From a bacterium (GTDB lineage Bacteria; Planctomycetota; Planctomycetia; Planctomycetales; Planctomycetaceae), in the NCBI GenBank assembly GCA_016124895.1, contig WGMU01000021.1, forward strand, positions 17,657 through 81,656: a DNA stretch of 64,000 nt. The letters are read 5' to 3'. The position numbers and the translations under genes are program-made. Shown one piece after another: positions 55,101-62,703 of this stretch; position 1 is the first letter of the stretch, and each line of letters starts with the position of its first letter. The notes below the pieces were generated by a model, which was not told the origin of the DNA, ran no database searches, and saw only the letters and a list, made by a program, of their open reading frames with translations.

Positions 55101-55650
55101 CGGAGCCCCGGTGCGTCCGCCGCAGCCGTCGATGGGTCTGAGCGCGGCGTTCGGCAGCGGCATCGACTGGCAGACGAGCGCTGGCGACGACCGGTATCGG
55201 CGCGGTCTGTATACAACCTGGCGGCGTTCGAACCCGTATCCGTCGATGGCCGCGTTCGACGCTCCGAACCGCGAAGTCTGCGCGCTCAAGCGGGACCGTA
55301 CGAATTCGCCGCTGCAGGCGCTCGTCACACTGAACGATCCGGTTTACGTCGAAGCGGCACAGGCCCTCGCGCGGTTGATCGCGTCCCACGACGGTTCGAG
55401 GGCCGAGAAAGCGACGTTCGCGTTTCGGCGAGTCGTGACTCGGCCGCCAAACGATGCCGAGCGAGATCGCCTCGTCCAGCTTTACGAATCGAGTCGCAAC
55501 CGGTTTGCGGCAGCGCCCGAGAACGCGAAGATGCTCGCGACCGATCCGCTGGGACCGCTGCCGGATGGTGCAGATGCGGTTGACCTGGCGGCATGGACGC
55601 TGGTGTCGAACGTGCTGCTGAACCTCGACGAAGTCTTCATGAAGCGTTGA
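52177..55650 (+). CDS. PSCyt1 / DUF1549 / DUF1553 protein with F5/8 type C domain
   Basis: 1157 residues with a signal peptide (1-31). CFACH at 52-56 is the haem motif of the planctomycete cytochrome C domain ([13 protein letters not shown]). DUF1549 follows ([44 protein letters not shown]) with a second CxxCH ([12 protein letters not shown]) near 340. An F5/8C discoidin-like domain occupies roughly 525-640 ([39 protein letters not shown]). DUF1553 closes the protein. Unlike the 3-6 kb copy, no DUF1501 gene follows; pabB starts 7 bp downstream. Confidence 0.93.
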   Translation: [1157 protein letters not shown]

Positions 55651-55657
55651 CGCCGAC

Positions 55658-57163
55658 TTGCTGCCTCTGATCGAAGAACTCGAAGACGCTCTTTCACCGG
55701 CCGAAGCACTGGCCGCGTTCGCTGCATGGCCGGACGTCGTTCTGTTTGAGAGTGTCCTGCGCCGCGGTGAACTCGGACGCTACTCGTTTCTGACGGCCGA
55801 TCCGTTTGCCTCGACGCAGATCGAACGCTCCACGTACGGCCTTGATCCGTTTGTCGAACTGCGGCCGGTTCTGCAACGTTGCGAGACCGAAGCCGTCGCC
55901 GGCCTGCCGCCGTTTCAGGGCGGCGCGGCGGGCATTCTCTCGTACGAACTCGGCGGCTGCTGGGAGCGGCTGCCGCGCGCGGCTCACGACGAGCTACAGA
56001 TTCCCGACGCCTGGGTCGGCGTTTACGACTGGGTGATCGCCTGGGATCACGAGTCCGATCGCGTCTGGGTGATCTCGCAGGGGTTTCCGGAAACAGAACG
56101 CTTCGCACGGCATCAGCGGGCTGCGAAACGGCTGGCTGATGTGACGGCAGTATTGTCTGGGTGGCCGGGGTTGGAGCGAGGAACGAGCGAAACCCCGGCT
56201 CCTTCAGGTTTGTCAGCACCGGGGCTTCCTTCGCAGGCTCAGTCCAGCCCCGGCCACCCGGTTAAGCGATTTCCGCTGCCCGGCCATCCTGGCATCACAA
56301 GCGATTTCGATCGCGACGGTTACCTGCGCACCGTTGAACGCGTCATCGAGTACATCCGGGCCGGCGATATCTTTCAGGCAAATCTGTCGCAACGCCTGCT
56401 CGGCCAGTGGAACGGCTCAAGTGTCGAGCTTTACCAGTCGCTGCGGGAGAGCAATCCGGCAACGTTTGCGGGTTATCTCGCGCACGACGACTGGGCGATC
56501 GTCTCGTCGTCGCCGGAGCGATTTGTCCGGGTTGCTGGCGGTGTCGCCGAGACACGGCCGATCAAGGGGACTCGTCGACGACAGAAGGCCGAGGCCGATC
56601 TTTATACGCGCGACGAACTGCGGCAGAGCGAAAAAGACATCGCTGAAAACGTGATGATTGTCGACCTGCTGCGGAACGATCTGTCGCGCGTCTGCGAAGC
56701 CGGCTCCATTGAAGTCCCGCAGCTCTGCGTCGTCGAGAGTTACGAAACGGTGCAGCATCTTGTATCCGAGATTCGCGGGACGCTGAAGTCAGATAGCGGC
56801 GCGTCCTCATTCGCGGAGAGTTTGCGTTTGATCGAGGCCGTCTTTCCCGGCGGCTCGATCACTGGTGCTCCAAAAGTCCGAGCGATGGAGATCATTGCAG
56901 AACTGGAACTGACCGAACGCGGGCCGTACTGCGGCAGTCTGTTCTACTGCGGCTTCGACGGCACCTTCGACAGCAGCATCCTGATTCGGACGCTGGTCAG
57001 TCGTGGAGGTCTGGCGCAGTGCTCGGCGGGTGGCGGCATCGTCGCTCAGTCCGACCCGGTGGCCGAGTATGAGGAAACGCTGCACAAGGCTGAAGGGATG
57101 CTGCGGGCTCTGCGCGCGTCGTCCGTCGGAAAGACGCGTCATGTCAGCGGGAGACGGAAGTGA
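55658..57163 (+). CDS. pabB: Aminodeoxychorismate synthase component I
   Basis: 501 residues from a TTG at 55658. The chorismate-binding core has GDIFQANLSQRL, SSSPERFVRV, ETRPIKGTRRR (the Lys in PIKGT marks PabB over TrpE, which has PxAGT), ENVMIVDLLRNDLSRV, GGSITGAPKVRAMEII and GGGIVAQSDPVAEYEETLHKAEGM. It makes aminodeoxychorismate for folate with PabA, whose start overlaps this stop. Residues about 167-201 are extra sequence coded by a palindromic insert (see the repeat at 56157). The frame stays open through it, so the gene is probably functional. The TTG start and 7-bp gap suggest coupling to the gene upstream. Confidence 0.92.
   Translation: MLPLIEELEDALSPAEALAAFAAWPDVVLFESVLRRGELGRYSFLTADPFASTQIERSTYGLDPFVELRPVLQRCETEAVAGLPPFQGGAAGILSYELGGCWERLPRAAHDELQIPDAWVGVYDWVIAWDHESDRVWVISQGFPETERFARHQRAAKRLADVTAVLSGWPGLERGTSETPAPSGLSAPGLPSQAQSSPGHPVKRFPLPGHPGITSDFDRDGYLRTVERVIEYIRAGDIFQANLSQRLLGQWNGSSVELYQSLRESNPATFAGYLAHDDWAIVSSSPERFVRVAGGVAETRPIKGTRRRQKAEADLYTRDELRQSEKDIAENVMIVDLLRNDLSRVCEAGSIEVPQLCVVESYETVQHLVSEIRGTLKSDSGASSFAESLRLIEAVFPGGSITGAPKVRAMEIIAELELTERGPYCGSLFYCGFDGTFDSSILIRTLVSRGGLAQCSAGGGIVAQSDPVAEYEETLHKAEGMLRALRASSVGKTRHVSGRRK
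56157..56261. repeat. Palindromic element inserted in frame within pabB
   Basis: CTGGGTGGCCGGGG (56157-56170) pairs with CCCCGGCCACCCGG (56248-56261), 14 positions with one wobble. Inside, GCCGGGGTT (56164-56172) also matches AACCCCGGC (56191-56199), and CCGGGGC (56219-56225) matches GCCCCGG (56247-56253), so alternative hairpins form. The element is 105 bp, exactly 35 codons. Confidence 0.8.
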
Positions 57164-57879
57164 TGATCCTGCTGATCGATAACTACGACAGCTTTGTCTT
57201 CAATCTCGCGCGGTATGTCGTCGAACTGGGTTTTGAAACGCAGGTTGTGCGCAACGACGCGATCAGTGTTGAGGAGATCCGCGGGCTGAATCCGGAGGCA
57301 GTGATTCTCTCTCCGGGACCCTGCACGCCGAACGAAGCCGGCATCTGCGTCGATCTGGTTCGCGAACTGTCAGACGAGCTGCCGCTGCTCGGCGTCTGCC
57401 TCGGCCACCAGGCGATCGCGGCAGCGTTCGGTGCCGGCATCATCCGCGCGCCCGAGCCGGTGCATGGTCGGACGTCGCTGATCACGCACGATGACAGTCC
57501 ATTGTTTGACGACGTGCCGAATCCGTGCCGCGTGACGCGGTACCACTCGCTGGTCGTCGACGAGTCCTCGCTGCCGGACAGCCTGCACGTCACCGCGCGA
57601 ACGAACGACGGCCTGATCATGGCGTTCGAGGATCGTGTCCGGCCGGTCTTCGGCGTACAGTTTCACCCGGAAGCTGTGCTCACGCAGAGCGGCCATCGAC
57701 TGCTGGCAAACTTCCTGACCGCCGCCGGTCTGCAGGTCAATGGTGAGCCAGAACCGGCAAAGCTCGGCGATGCACTCGGCAGTGAGGGAATCGGTCCCGA
57801 GATCGCGACGGCCTTTACTGACGCAACCAGCCACGACTGGCCCGCCACCGACTCACACGGCGGGACGCTGCACTGGTAA
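57160..57879 (+). CDS. pabA: Glutamine amidotransferase, aminodeoxychorismate/anthranilate component II
   Basis: 239 residues from the GTG at 57160 (a further ATG is at 57163). The class I triad is present: Cys in LLGVCLGHQAI, His and Glu in FGVQFHPEAVL. N-terminus ILLIDNYDSFVFNLARYV is typical. It supplies ammonia from glutamine to the PabB partner and overlaps its stop. The family is usually near 190 residues; the last ~45 (GEPEPAKLGDALGSEG... HGGTLHW) are an extension of unknown use. It could serve both folate and tryptophan synthesis. Confidence 0.9.
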   Translation: MMILLIDNYDSFVFNLARYVVELGFETQVVRNDAISVEEIRGLNPEAVILSPGPCTPNEAGICVDLVRELSDELPLLGVCLGHQAIAAAFGAGIIRAPEPVHGRTSLITHDDSPLFDDVPNPCRVTRYHSLVVDESSLPDSLHVTARTNDGLIMAFEDRVRPVFGVQFHPEAVLTQSGHRLLANFLTAAGLQVNGEPEPAKLGDALGSEGIGPEIATAFTDATSHDWPATDSHGGTLHW

Positions 57880-57985
57880 GCCAGTCGCCCAACGGAGCCG
57901 GCACAGAAACCACTGCGTCAATCTTTCTCGAACGCTCACGATGCGCATCCAGAACGGCGGACTGAGAATCCATCAGAGCGGCCTG

Positions 57986-58057
57986 TTCCGCACTGCAGGT
58001 CGCAGACACCTCGACAGGAATGAGGTGTGAAGACCTGCGGTCGCGGAAAGTGCGGAA
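57986..58057. repeat. Triple nested palindrome after pabA
   Basis: TTCCGCACT (57986-57994) pairs with AGTGCGGAA (58049-58057), GCAGGTC (57995-58001) with GACCTGC (58032-58038), and ACACCTC (58006-58012) with GAGGTGT (58022-58028). It lies between convergent genes and has no T-run, so it could be a structured repeat or a bidirectional terminator. Confidence 0.75.
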
Positions 58058-58132
58058 TGGGGTTTCCGTTCTGAATGACCGCGAGATTCAGACCGAGCGG
58101 CGGCACGATCTGTCGAGGGTGCGACCGACCGC

Positions 58133-58738
58133 TCAGAACGCGGCGAACGTCGTCAGCAGTCCCTGCTGCAGCCTGGCGTTCGGCCGCGAGGTCGTCGCAG
58201 TGACCGAGTTCGATGCCGCAGTCGTCGCACGCGAACCATTGCGATCACTGGCCTGGCTGCTGCTCCGACTACGCGGCGCCGTCGTAGTCGCCGTCGTTGA
58301 CTGACGGAAGCGGTTGCGGCGTGCCTGCGAGAACTGCCTCGACGAGCCAGTCGTCTGAGCCGCCTGAGTCAGTCCTGATGCCCGAGTCGGGCTGGCGAGC
58401 ATCTGTTGACGCATCTGCTGCTGGCGCTGCATCGCGGCAAGTATCGCCTGCTGCTGAATCATCTGACTCTGTTGAGCCATCTGAGCCATTTGCATCATCT
58501 GCATCATGCCGGCTGCTCCACCGGCGCCCTGGCCACCGCCCATCATGCCACCACGGCCTCCCATTCCGCCGCCCATCCGTCCGCCTCCCATCCCCATCCC
58601 GCCACCTCCGCCACCTCCCTGACACATCTGAGCATGAGCGTCGTGCAGCGTCGAAACGGTCAGCAGTACGGCAGCCGCAACGGTCAGGCAGCGCCGGACA
58701 AAAGCCCGTCGCGCACTGGATTTCCCGGAGTTCTTCAT
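58133..58738 (-). CDS. Exported Gly/Met/Gln-rich low-complexity protein
   Basis: 201 residues with a signal peptide (SSARRAFVRRCLTVAAAVLLTVSTLHDAHA). Then a Gly/Met-rich stretch (MCQGGGGGGGMGMGGG...) and a Met/Gln stretch (MMQMMQMAQMAQQSQMIQQQ) about 80-115. The rest is Ser/Thr/Arg-rich. No domain is recognisable. Such proteins are common in planctomycetes and may bind metal or serve as a surface matrix; function unknown. Confidence 0.7.
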   Translation of the reverse strand: MKNSGKSSARRAFVRRCLTVAAAVLLTVSTLHDAHAQMCQGGGGGGGMGMGGGRMGGGMGGRGGMMGGGQGAGGAAGMMQMMQMAQMAQQSQMIQQQAILAAMQRQQQMRQQMLASPTRASGLTQAAQTTGSSRQFSQARRNRFRQSTTATTTAPRSRSSSQASDRNGSRATTAASNSVTATTSRPNARLQQGLLTTFAAF

Positions 58739-58862
58739 TGTGGTTCCCCTCTTGGCTGAAATTCGATTGAGCTTGCAGCGCTGTCAGAGAGAAAACGCAG
58801 GGGCGGGTCGCTTCTCAACAGAGAATTGTCAAAGTCGCAGTGGCGCCTGTGACTGCGGCGGG

Positions 58863-59789
58863 CTATTTCCGCTCCAGCAGACCACTCGACTTCAGCCAGT
58901 CGCCCAGGCGGTGATGCCAGGTGCTGACGGGTTTGTCGGATTCGCGGATGCCATATCCATGTCCGCCTTTCGCGTAGACGTGGACTTCCGCGGGAACGTT
59001 CAACTTCCGCAATTCGACAAACAGCAGAGCTGACTGAACTCCGCGCATTGAGTCGTCGGCCGTAACGGCAAGGAACGTCGGCGGAGTCTCTTTCGTCAGC
59101 CGGACGAGCGGTCCGATCTCAGCGACATTGTCCTTGTAGTCGTTACCGAGATACGCCGCGTAAATCGGACACATGAAGTCCGGGCGGCAGCTCAGATCAT
59201 CGGCGTCATCAACTCGCGGGTACGCCGGCCTGTCCCAGTGCGTGCCGGCCATCACGGTCAGGTGTCCGCCAGCCGAGAATCCCAGAATGCCAACGCGACC
59301 CGGATCGACACCCCACTCCTTCGCGTTGTGTCGCATCAGTCGAATCGCCCGCTGAGCATCCTGCAGCGGTTCGTGATGCGGGCGGTCAGGATCACGTCGC
59401 GGCACGCGGTACTTGAGCACTGCCGCTGTTACTCCGATCGAATTGAACCACTCAGCGACTTCAAGCCCTTCCTTCGGCCACGCCAGAATGTTGTAGCCGC
59501 CGCCTGGGCAGATCACGACGCTGCAGCCACTGGCGATGTTTTTCGGAGCGCGATACAGAGTGAGCGACGGCGTCTCGACCCAGAAGATCCGCTCGTCAGT
59601 CAGTTTCCCTTCGAGTTCCCTGACCCGTTCGGCGGATACCGGTTTCGCATCGGCAGGCAGCCCGTTCGGCCAGATCCCAATCTCGGGATGCTCGGCCGCC
59701 GCGCAGTTAATCGGCTCAGAAGCCGCTCCGCCTGCCAACATCACCACCGCGACCAGAAAGACACAACGTCGTAGACCAGTTCTCATCAC
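58863..59789 (-). CDS. Exported alpha/beta hydrolase (acetyl-xylan-esterase-like)
   Basis: 308 residues with a signal peptide (1-32). The nucleophile elbow is GFSAGG at 170-175, Ser172. An oxyanion CPGGGY (94-99) and a late His in KGGHGYGIR complete the triad region. The match is to the dienelactone hydrolase/BD-FAE-type esterase group common in planctomycete carbohydrate loci. Substrate unknown. Minus strand, facing the Gly/Met-rich gene downstream. Confidence 0.88.
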   Translation of the reverse strand: MMRTGLRRCVFLVAVVMLAGGAASEPINCAAAEHPEIGIWPNGLPADAKPVSAERVRELEGKLTDERIFWVETPSLTLYRAPKNIASGCSVVICPGGGYNILAWPKEGLEVAEWFNSIGVTAAVLKYRVPRRDPDRPHHEPLQDAQRAIRLMRHNAKEWGVDPGRVGILGFSAGGHLTVMAGTHWDRPAYPRVDDADDLSCRPDFMCPIYAAYLGNDYKDNVAEIGPLVRLTKETPPTFLAVTADDSMRGVQSALLFVELRKLNVPAEVHVYAKGGHGYGIRESDKPVSTWHHRLGDWLKSSGLLERK

Positions 59790-60416
59790 GCGACTCCTGC
59801 GTTGTTGACTTCAGATGTTGATCCGACGCGCTGCAGCCGGATCGGTTCTGCTGTGCCAGTTTGACCGGACAACGAGGTTACCGGTTGAACGACCGGCAAC
59901 CATCGAGTGAATCCTCAATGCCCAGACGTGCCGGCATCGCTGCGTGGCCGGATTGTCGTCGATTGATTCACCGGGAAAAGTCCACACGCCCTCCGATCTC
60001 TCGATCCCGCTGAAAACTCAGCCCGAAGCACCACGGAGACCTCTCGTCGACAGTTCTACTGAGCGTCCCAGTCAACGAGCGAGTGACGAAACGGGACGTG
60101 GTTGGCTGGCGTCTCGAAGGCCGAAGCTGGCGAGGTCAAGGAAACCGGCGTAACCACGCGTCACACTCTGCTGAGCGGCTCGATGCACAGTCTTGTGGCT
60201 CGTAGCATCAAAACTCGGCAGCCTTATCTCAGAACTTCTCAGCAGAGCTGCTGCGAGGCGAGACCGCCGTGAAGTTCAGGCACGATCCGCGCCGAGATAA
60301 GCTGACAGGACCACTGCGTCATCAAATTCCCGACCGTGCAGAATTGAACGCGAACCATGCCTTCGTTCGCGCAACATCGATTGGCCTGTTCGAACACACG
60401 AGAGAAGAAGGATCCC
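59790..60416. other. Intergenic region with small palindromes, no gene called
   Basis: 627 bp divergent region. A 69-codon plus-strand frame (59944-60153) has no recognisable features. CGTGGTT (60097-60103) and AACCACG (60152-60158) flank a GCTGGCG/CGAAGCTGG-rich stretch that looks like another decayed palindromic repeat. GAAGGA (60407-60412) is the ribosome site for the next gene. Confidence 0.5.
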
Positions 60417-61799
60417 ATGACTCGCCCGCTGGTGGTGATTAACGTTGTCGGCCTCACGCACGAGATGCTCGGTCCGGACACGCCGCACATTTCGTCGGTG
60501 GTGGCGGAGGGCTTCTCGCGGCCGATGGGCACTGTTCTGCCGGCGGTGACATGCTCGGCTCAGTCGACGCTTCTGACGGGGCTGCTGCCGCGGGATCACG
60601 GCATCGTCGGCAACGGCTGGTACTTTCGCGATCTGTCTGAAGTCTGGCTGTGGCGACAATCAAACCGGCTTGTTCACGGCGAGCGGATTTACGATGTCGC
60701 TCGGCGGCGTGATCCACACTACACCGTCGCAAAGATGTTCTGGTGGTACAACATGTACGCCAGCGTCGACTGGTCAGTGACGCCGCGTCCGTCTTATCCG
60801 GCTGATGGTCGCAAGCTGTTCGATTCGTACAGCCAGCCCGCCGGTCTCAAGGACGAACTGCAGGAACGGCTGGGCGTCTTTCCGCTGCTGAAGTTCTGGG
60901 GACCAGGGACGGACATCAGCAGTTCCGCGTGGATCGCCGACGCCTCCGTCCTGCTGCTCGAACGCTACAGGCCGTCGCTCACTTTGGTGTACCTGCCGCA
61001 TCTGGACTACAACCTCCAGCGTTTCGGGCCGAGCGATCCGCGCTGCCGGCAGGACATTCGCGAAGTCGATGCCGAAGCTGGCAAAGTGATCGAGGCCGCG
61101 AGAAAGCTGGGAGCGGAAATCGTTGTTCTTTCCGAATACGCAATCACCGACGTCGACCGCCCGATTCACATTAATCGGATTCTTCGCGAGCACGGTTATC
61201 TGACGATTCGCCGTGAGATGACCGGCTGGGAAACGCTCGACTGCGGAGCGTCCCGCGCGTTCGCGGTCGCCGACCATCAGATCGCCCACGTTTATGTGCA
61301 GCACCCCGAAGACGTGCAGCCGGTTGCCGCGCTGCTTCGCAAAGTCGACGGCGTCGAGCGAGTGCTCGATCGCGAAGCGCAGGCCGAGTTCGGCATCGAT
61401 CACGAACGCTCGGGTGAACTGGTCATCGTCAGCGAGCGGAGTTCCTGGTTCACCTATTACTTCTGGCTCGACGACGCACTGGCTCCGGACTACGCCCGCA
61501 CGGTCGACATTCACCGCAAGCCAGGTTACGACCCCGTCGAGCTGTTCGTCGATCCGCAGTTGAAGTTTCCGAAGCTGAAGATCGCCCGCCGCCTCGCCCG
61601 CAAGCTGCTGGGCTTCCGCTACTACATGGACGCGATCGGGCTCGACGCCAGCATCGTCAAAGGCAGCCACGGCCGTTTGCCGGATTCCGGCCGCGAGGAG
61701 TCTGATGCCCCGGTTTTTGTCTGTTCGTCAAAGTCGATCGAAGTGGACGACTGGCCGATGACGACAGTGAGGGATCGGTTGCTGAGGTTGCAGTTCTGA
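60417..61799 (+). CDS. Type I phosphodiesterase/nucleotide pyrophosphatase (alkaline-phosphatase superfamily)
   Basis: 460 residues from the ATG at 60417, preceded by GAAGGA; the frame opens earlier at 60357 but without conservation. N-terminus PLVVINVVGLTHEMLGPDTPHI is the superfamily opening. The nucleophile region is TCSAQSTLLTGLLPRDHGIVGNGW (Thr or Ser), with later metal segments LPHLDYNLQRFG, LSEYAITDVDRPI and KGSHGRLP. No signal peptide, so cytoplasmic. It hydrolyses phosphate diesters; substrate not predictable. Confidence 0.88.
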   Translation: MTRPLVVINVVGLTHEMLGPDTPHISSVVAEGFSRPMGTVLPAVTCSAQSTLLTGLLPRDHGIVGNGWYFRDLSEVWLWRQSNRLVHGERIYDVARRRDPHYTVAKMFWWYNMYASVDWSVTPRPSYPADGRKLFDSYSQPAGLKDELQERLGVFPLLKFWGPGTDISSSAWIADASVLLLERYRPSLTLVYLPHLDYNLQRFGPSDPRCRQDIREVDAEAGKVIEAARKLGAEIVVLSEYAITDVDRPIHINRILREHGYLTIRREMTGWETLDCGASRAFAVADHQIAHVYVQHPEDVQPVAALLRKVDGVERVLDREAQAEFGIDHERSGELVIVSERSSWFTYYFWLDDALAPDYARTVDIHRKPGYDPVELFVDPQLKFPKLKIARRLARKLLGFRYYMDAIGLDASIVKGSHGRLPDSGREESDAPVFVCSSKSIEVDDWPMTTVRDRLLRLQF

Positions 61800-61832
61800 G
61801 TCGCGACGCGGCGATGAAAAAGCTGCTTTCCA

Positions 61833-62162
61833 TCATCCCTCTTTAATCGCCGGATACTTGCGAATCAGATACCGCTGCTCGTTCATCATCTCGCCGAACG
61901 AGATTCCCCGCAGATGGTCGAAGATGGCTTCGCCTTCTTCAATGCGGGAGAAAGTCGCGGTGATCGCGAGCGCATCTCCGGAAAGCAGCCGCAGCGTCGC
62001 CTCAATCTGCTGAGTTGATTCCAGTTCGACAAAGTCGCCCAGCACTCGCAGACCGCCTTCTGAAAGTTCGACGACGTCATAACGACCGCCGGCAATCTCA
62101 ATCTCCGGTCGTTCGACGGACGGATATCGCACACGAAAGAACTGGCGCCGCTCGTCGCTCAT
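61833..62162 (-). CDS. PilZ domain protein
   Basis: 109 residues. The c-di-GMP-binding motif RRQFFRVRYP and the later VVELSEGGLRV (D/N-x-S-x-x-G type) are present, then a barrel ending LIRKYPAIKEG. A stand-alone PilZ adaptor that would read c-di-GMP. The gene is 73 bp downstream of the YkgJ-type gene on the same strand. Confidence 0.85.
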   Translation of the reverse strand: MSDERRQFFRVRYPSVERPEIEIAGGRYDVVELSEGGLRVLGDFVELESTQQIEATLRLLSGDALAITATFSRIEEGEAIFDHLRGISFGEMMNEQRYLIRKYPAIKEG

Positions 62163-62235
62163 GACTGTTCTCCGTCACTGGTGCCGCGTGGGTAAGCTGG
62201 CAGGTTCTGCGACAGGCACTTCGAATGCGAGGAGC

Positions 62236-62703
62236 TTACAGATCGCGTTCGGTGACTCGAACCTCAATCTCGTCCAGCGGAAAGAAGTCGCCGATGCCGG
62301 CGCCGGGGCACTCGCGCATGACAGCGTGCCAGTCGGCTTCGGTGGAGACGTTCGATCGCCAGAACGGCCAGGTGCGACACTGCACCGGACGGACCGGGTA
62401 GATCGTGCAGTTGCGCTTCTGCGAGTCAAAGAAGACGCAGTCACCGTTGGCGTATTCGTTCAAAGAAACCTGATTCCGGACCGGTCGACAGTGCATCAGG
62501 CGGATTTCGCCGACGGGCTTATCGAGATACTCGGCGATGGCGGCGATTTCAGCTTCATCGACCCAGACATAGCCAGGGCCGCCCGTGCAGCAGTTGCCGC
62601 AGCCGGTACAGCGGAACTTCAGGCCATCGCGATACCACGGGCCGGCGTTCTGGTGATCAGCGGGCAGTTCGGCCCCGTCAGACTGTGGAGTCGAGTCGGT
62701 CAC
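62236..62703 (-). CDS. YkgJ-family Cys-cluster protein
   Basis: 155 residues. Eight or more Cys: Cys32, 35, 38, 39 (FRCTGCGNCC) and later HCRPV, GDCVFF, RNCTIYPVRPVQCRTWPFW and RECPG. This is the Fe-S or zinc cluster family PF03692; function unknown. Its ATG overlaps the mtdB-like stop (62700-62703), so it is coupled to the C1 gene, and may serve metal or formaldehyde metabolism. Confidence 0.85.
   Translation of the reverse strand: MTDSTPQSDGAELPADHQNAGPWYRDGLKFRCTGCGNCCTGGPGYVWVDEAEIAAIAEYLDKPVGEIRLMHCRPVRNQVSLNEYANGDCVFFDSQKRNCTIYPVRPVQCRTWPFWRSNVSTEADWHAVMRECPGAGIGDFFPLDEIEVRVTERDL

Noticed and set aside
54151..55389. 412-codon minus-strand frame
   Set aside because: Opposite the F5/8C-DUF1553 protein; no family features.
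59944..60153. 69-codon plus-strand frame
   Set aside because: No homology features; overlaps a palindrome-rich region.
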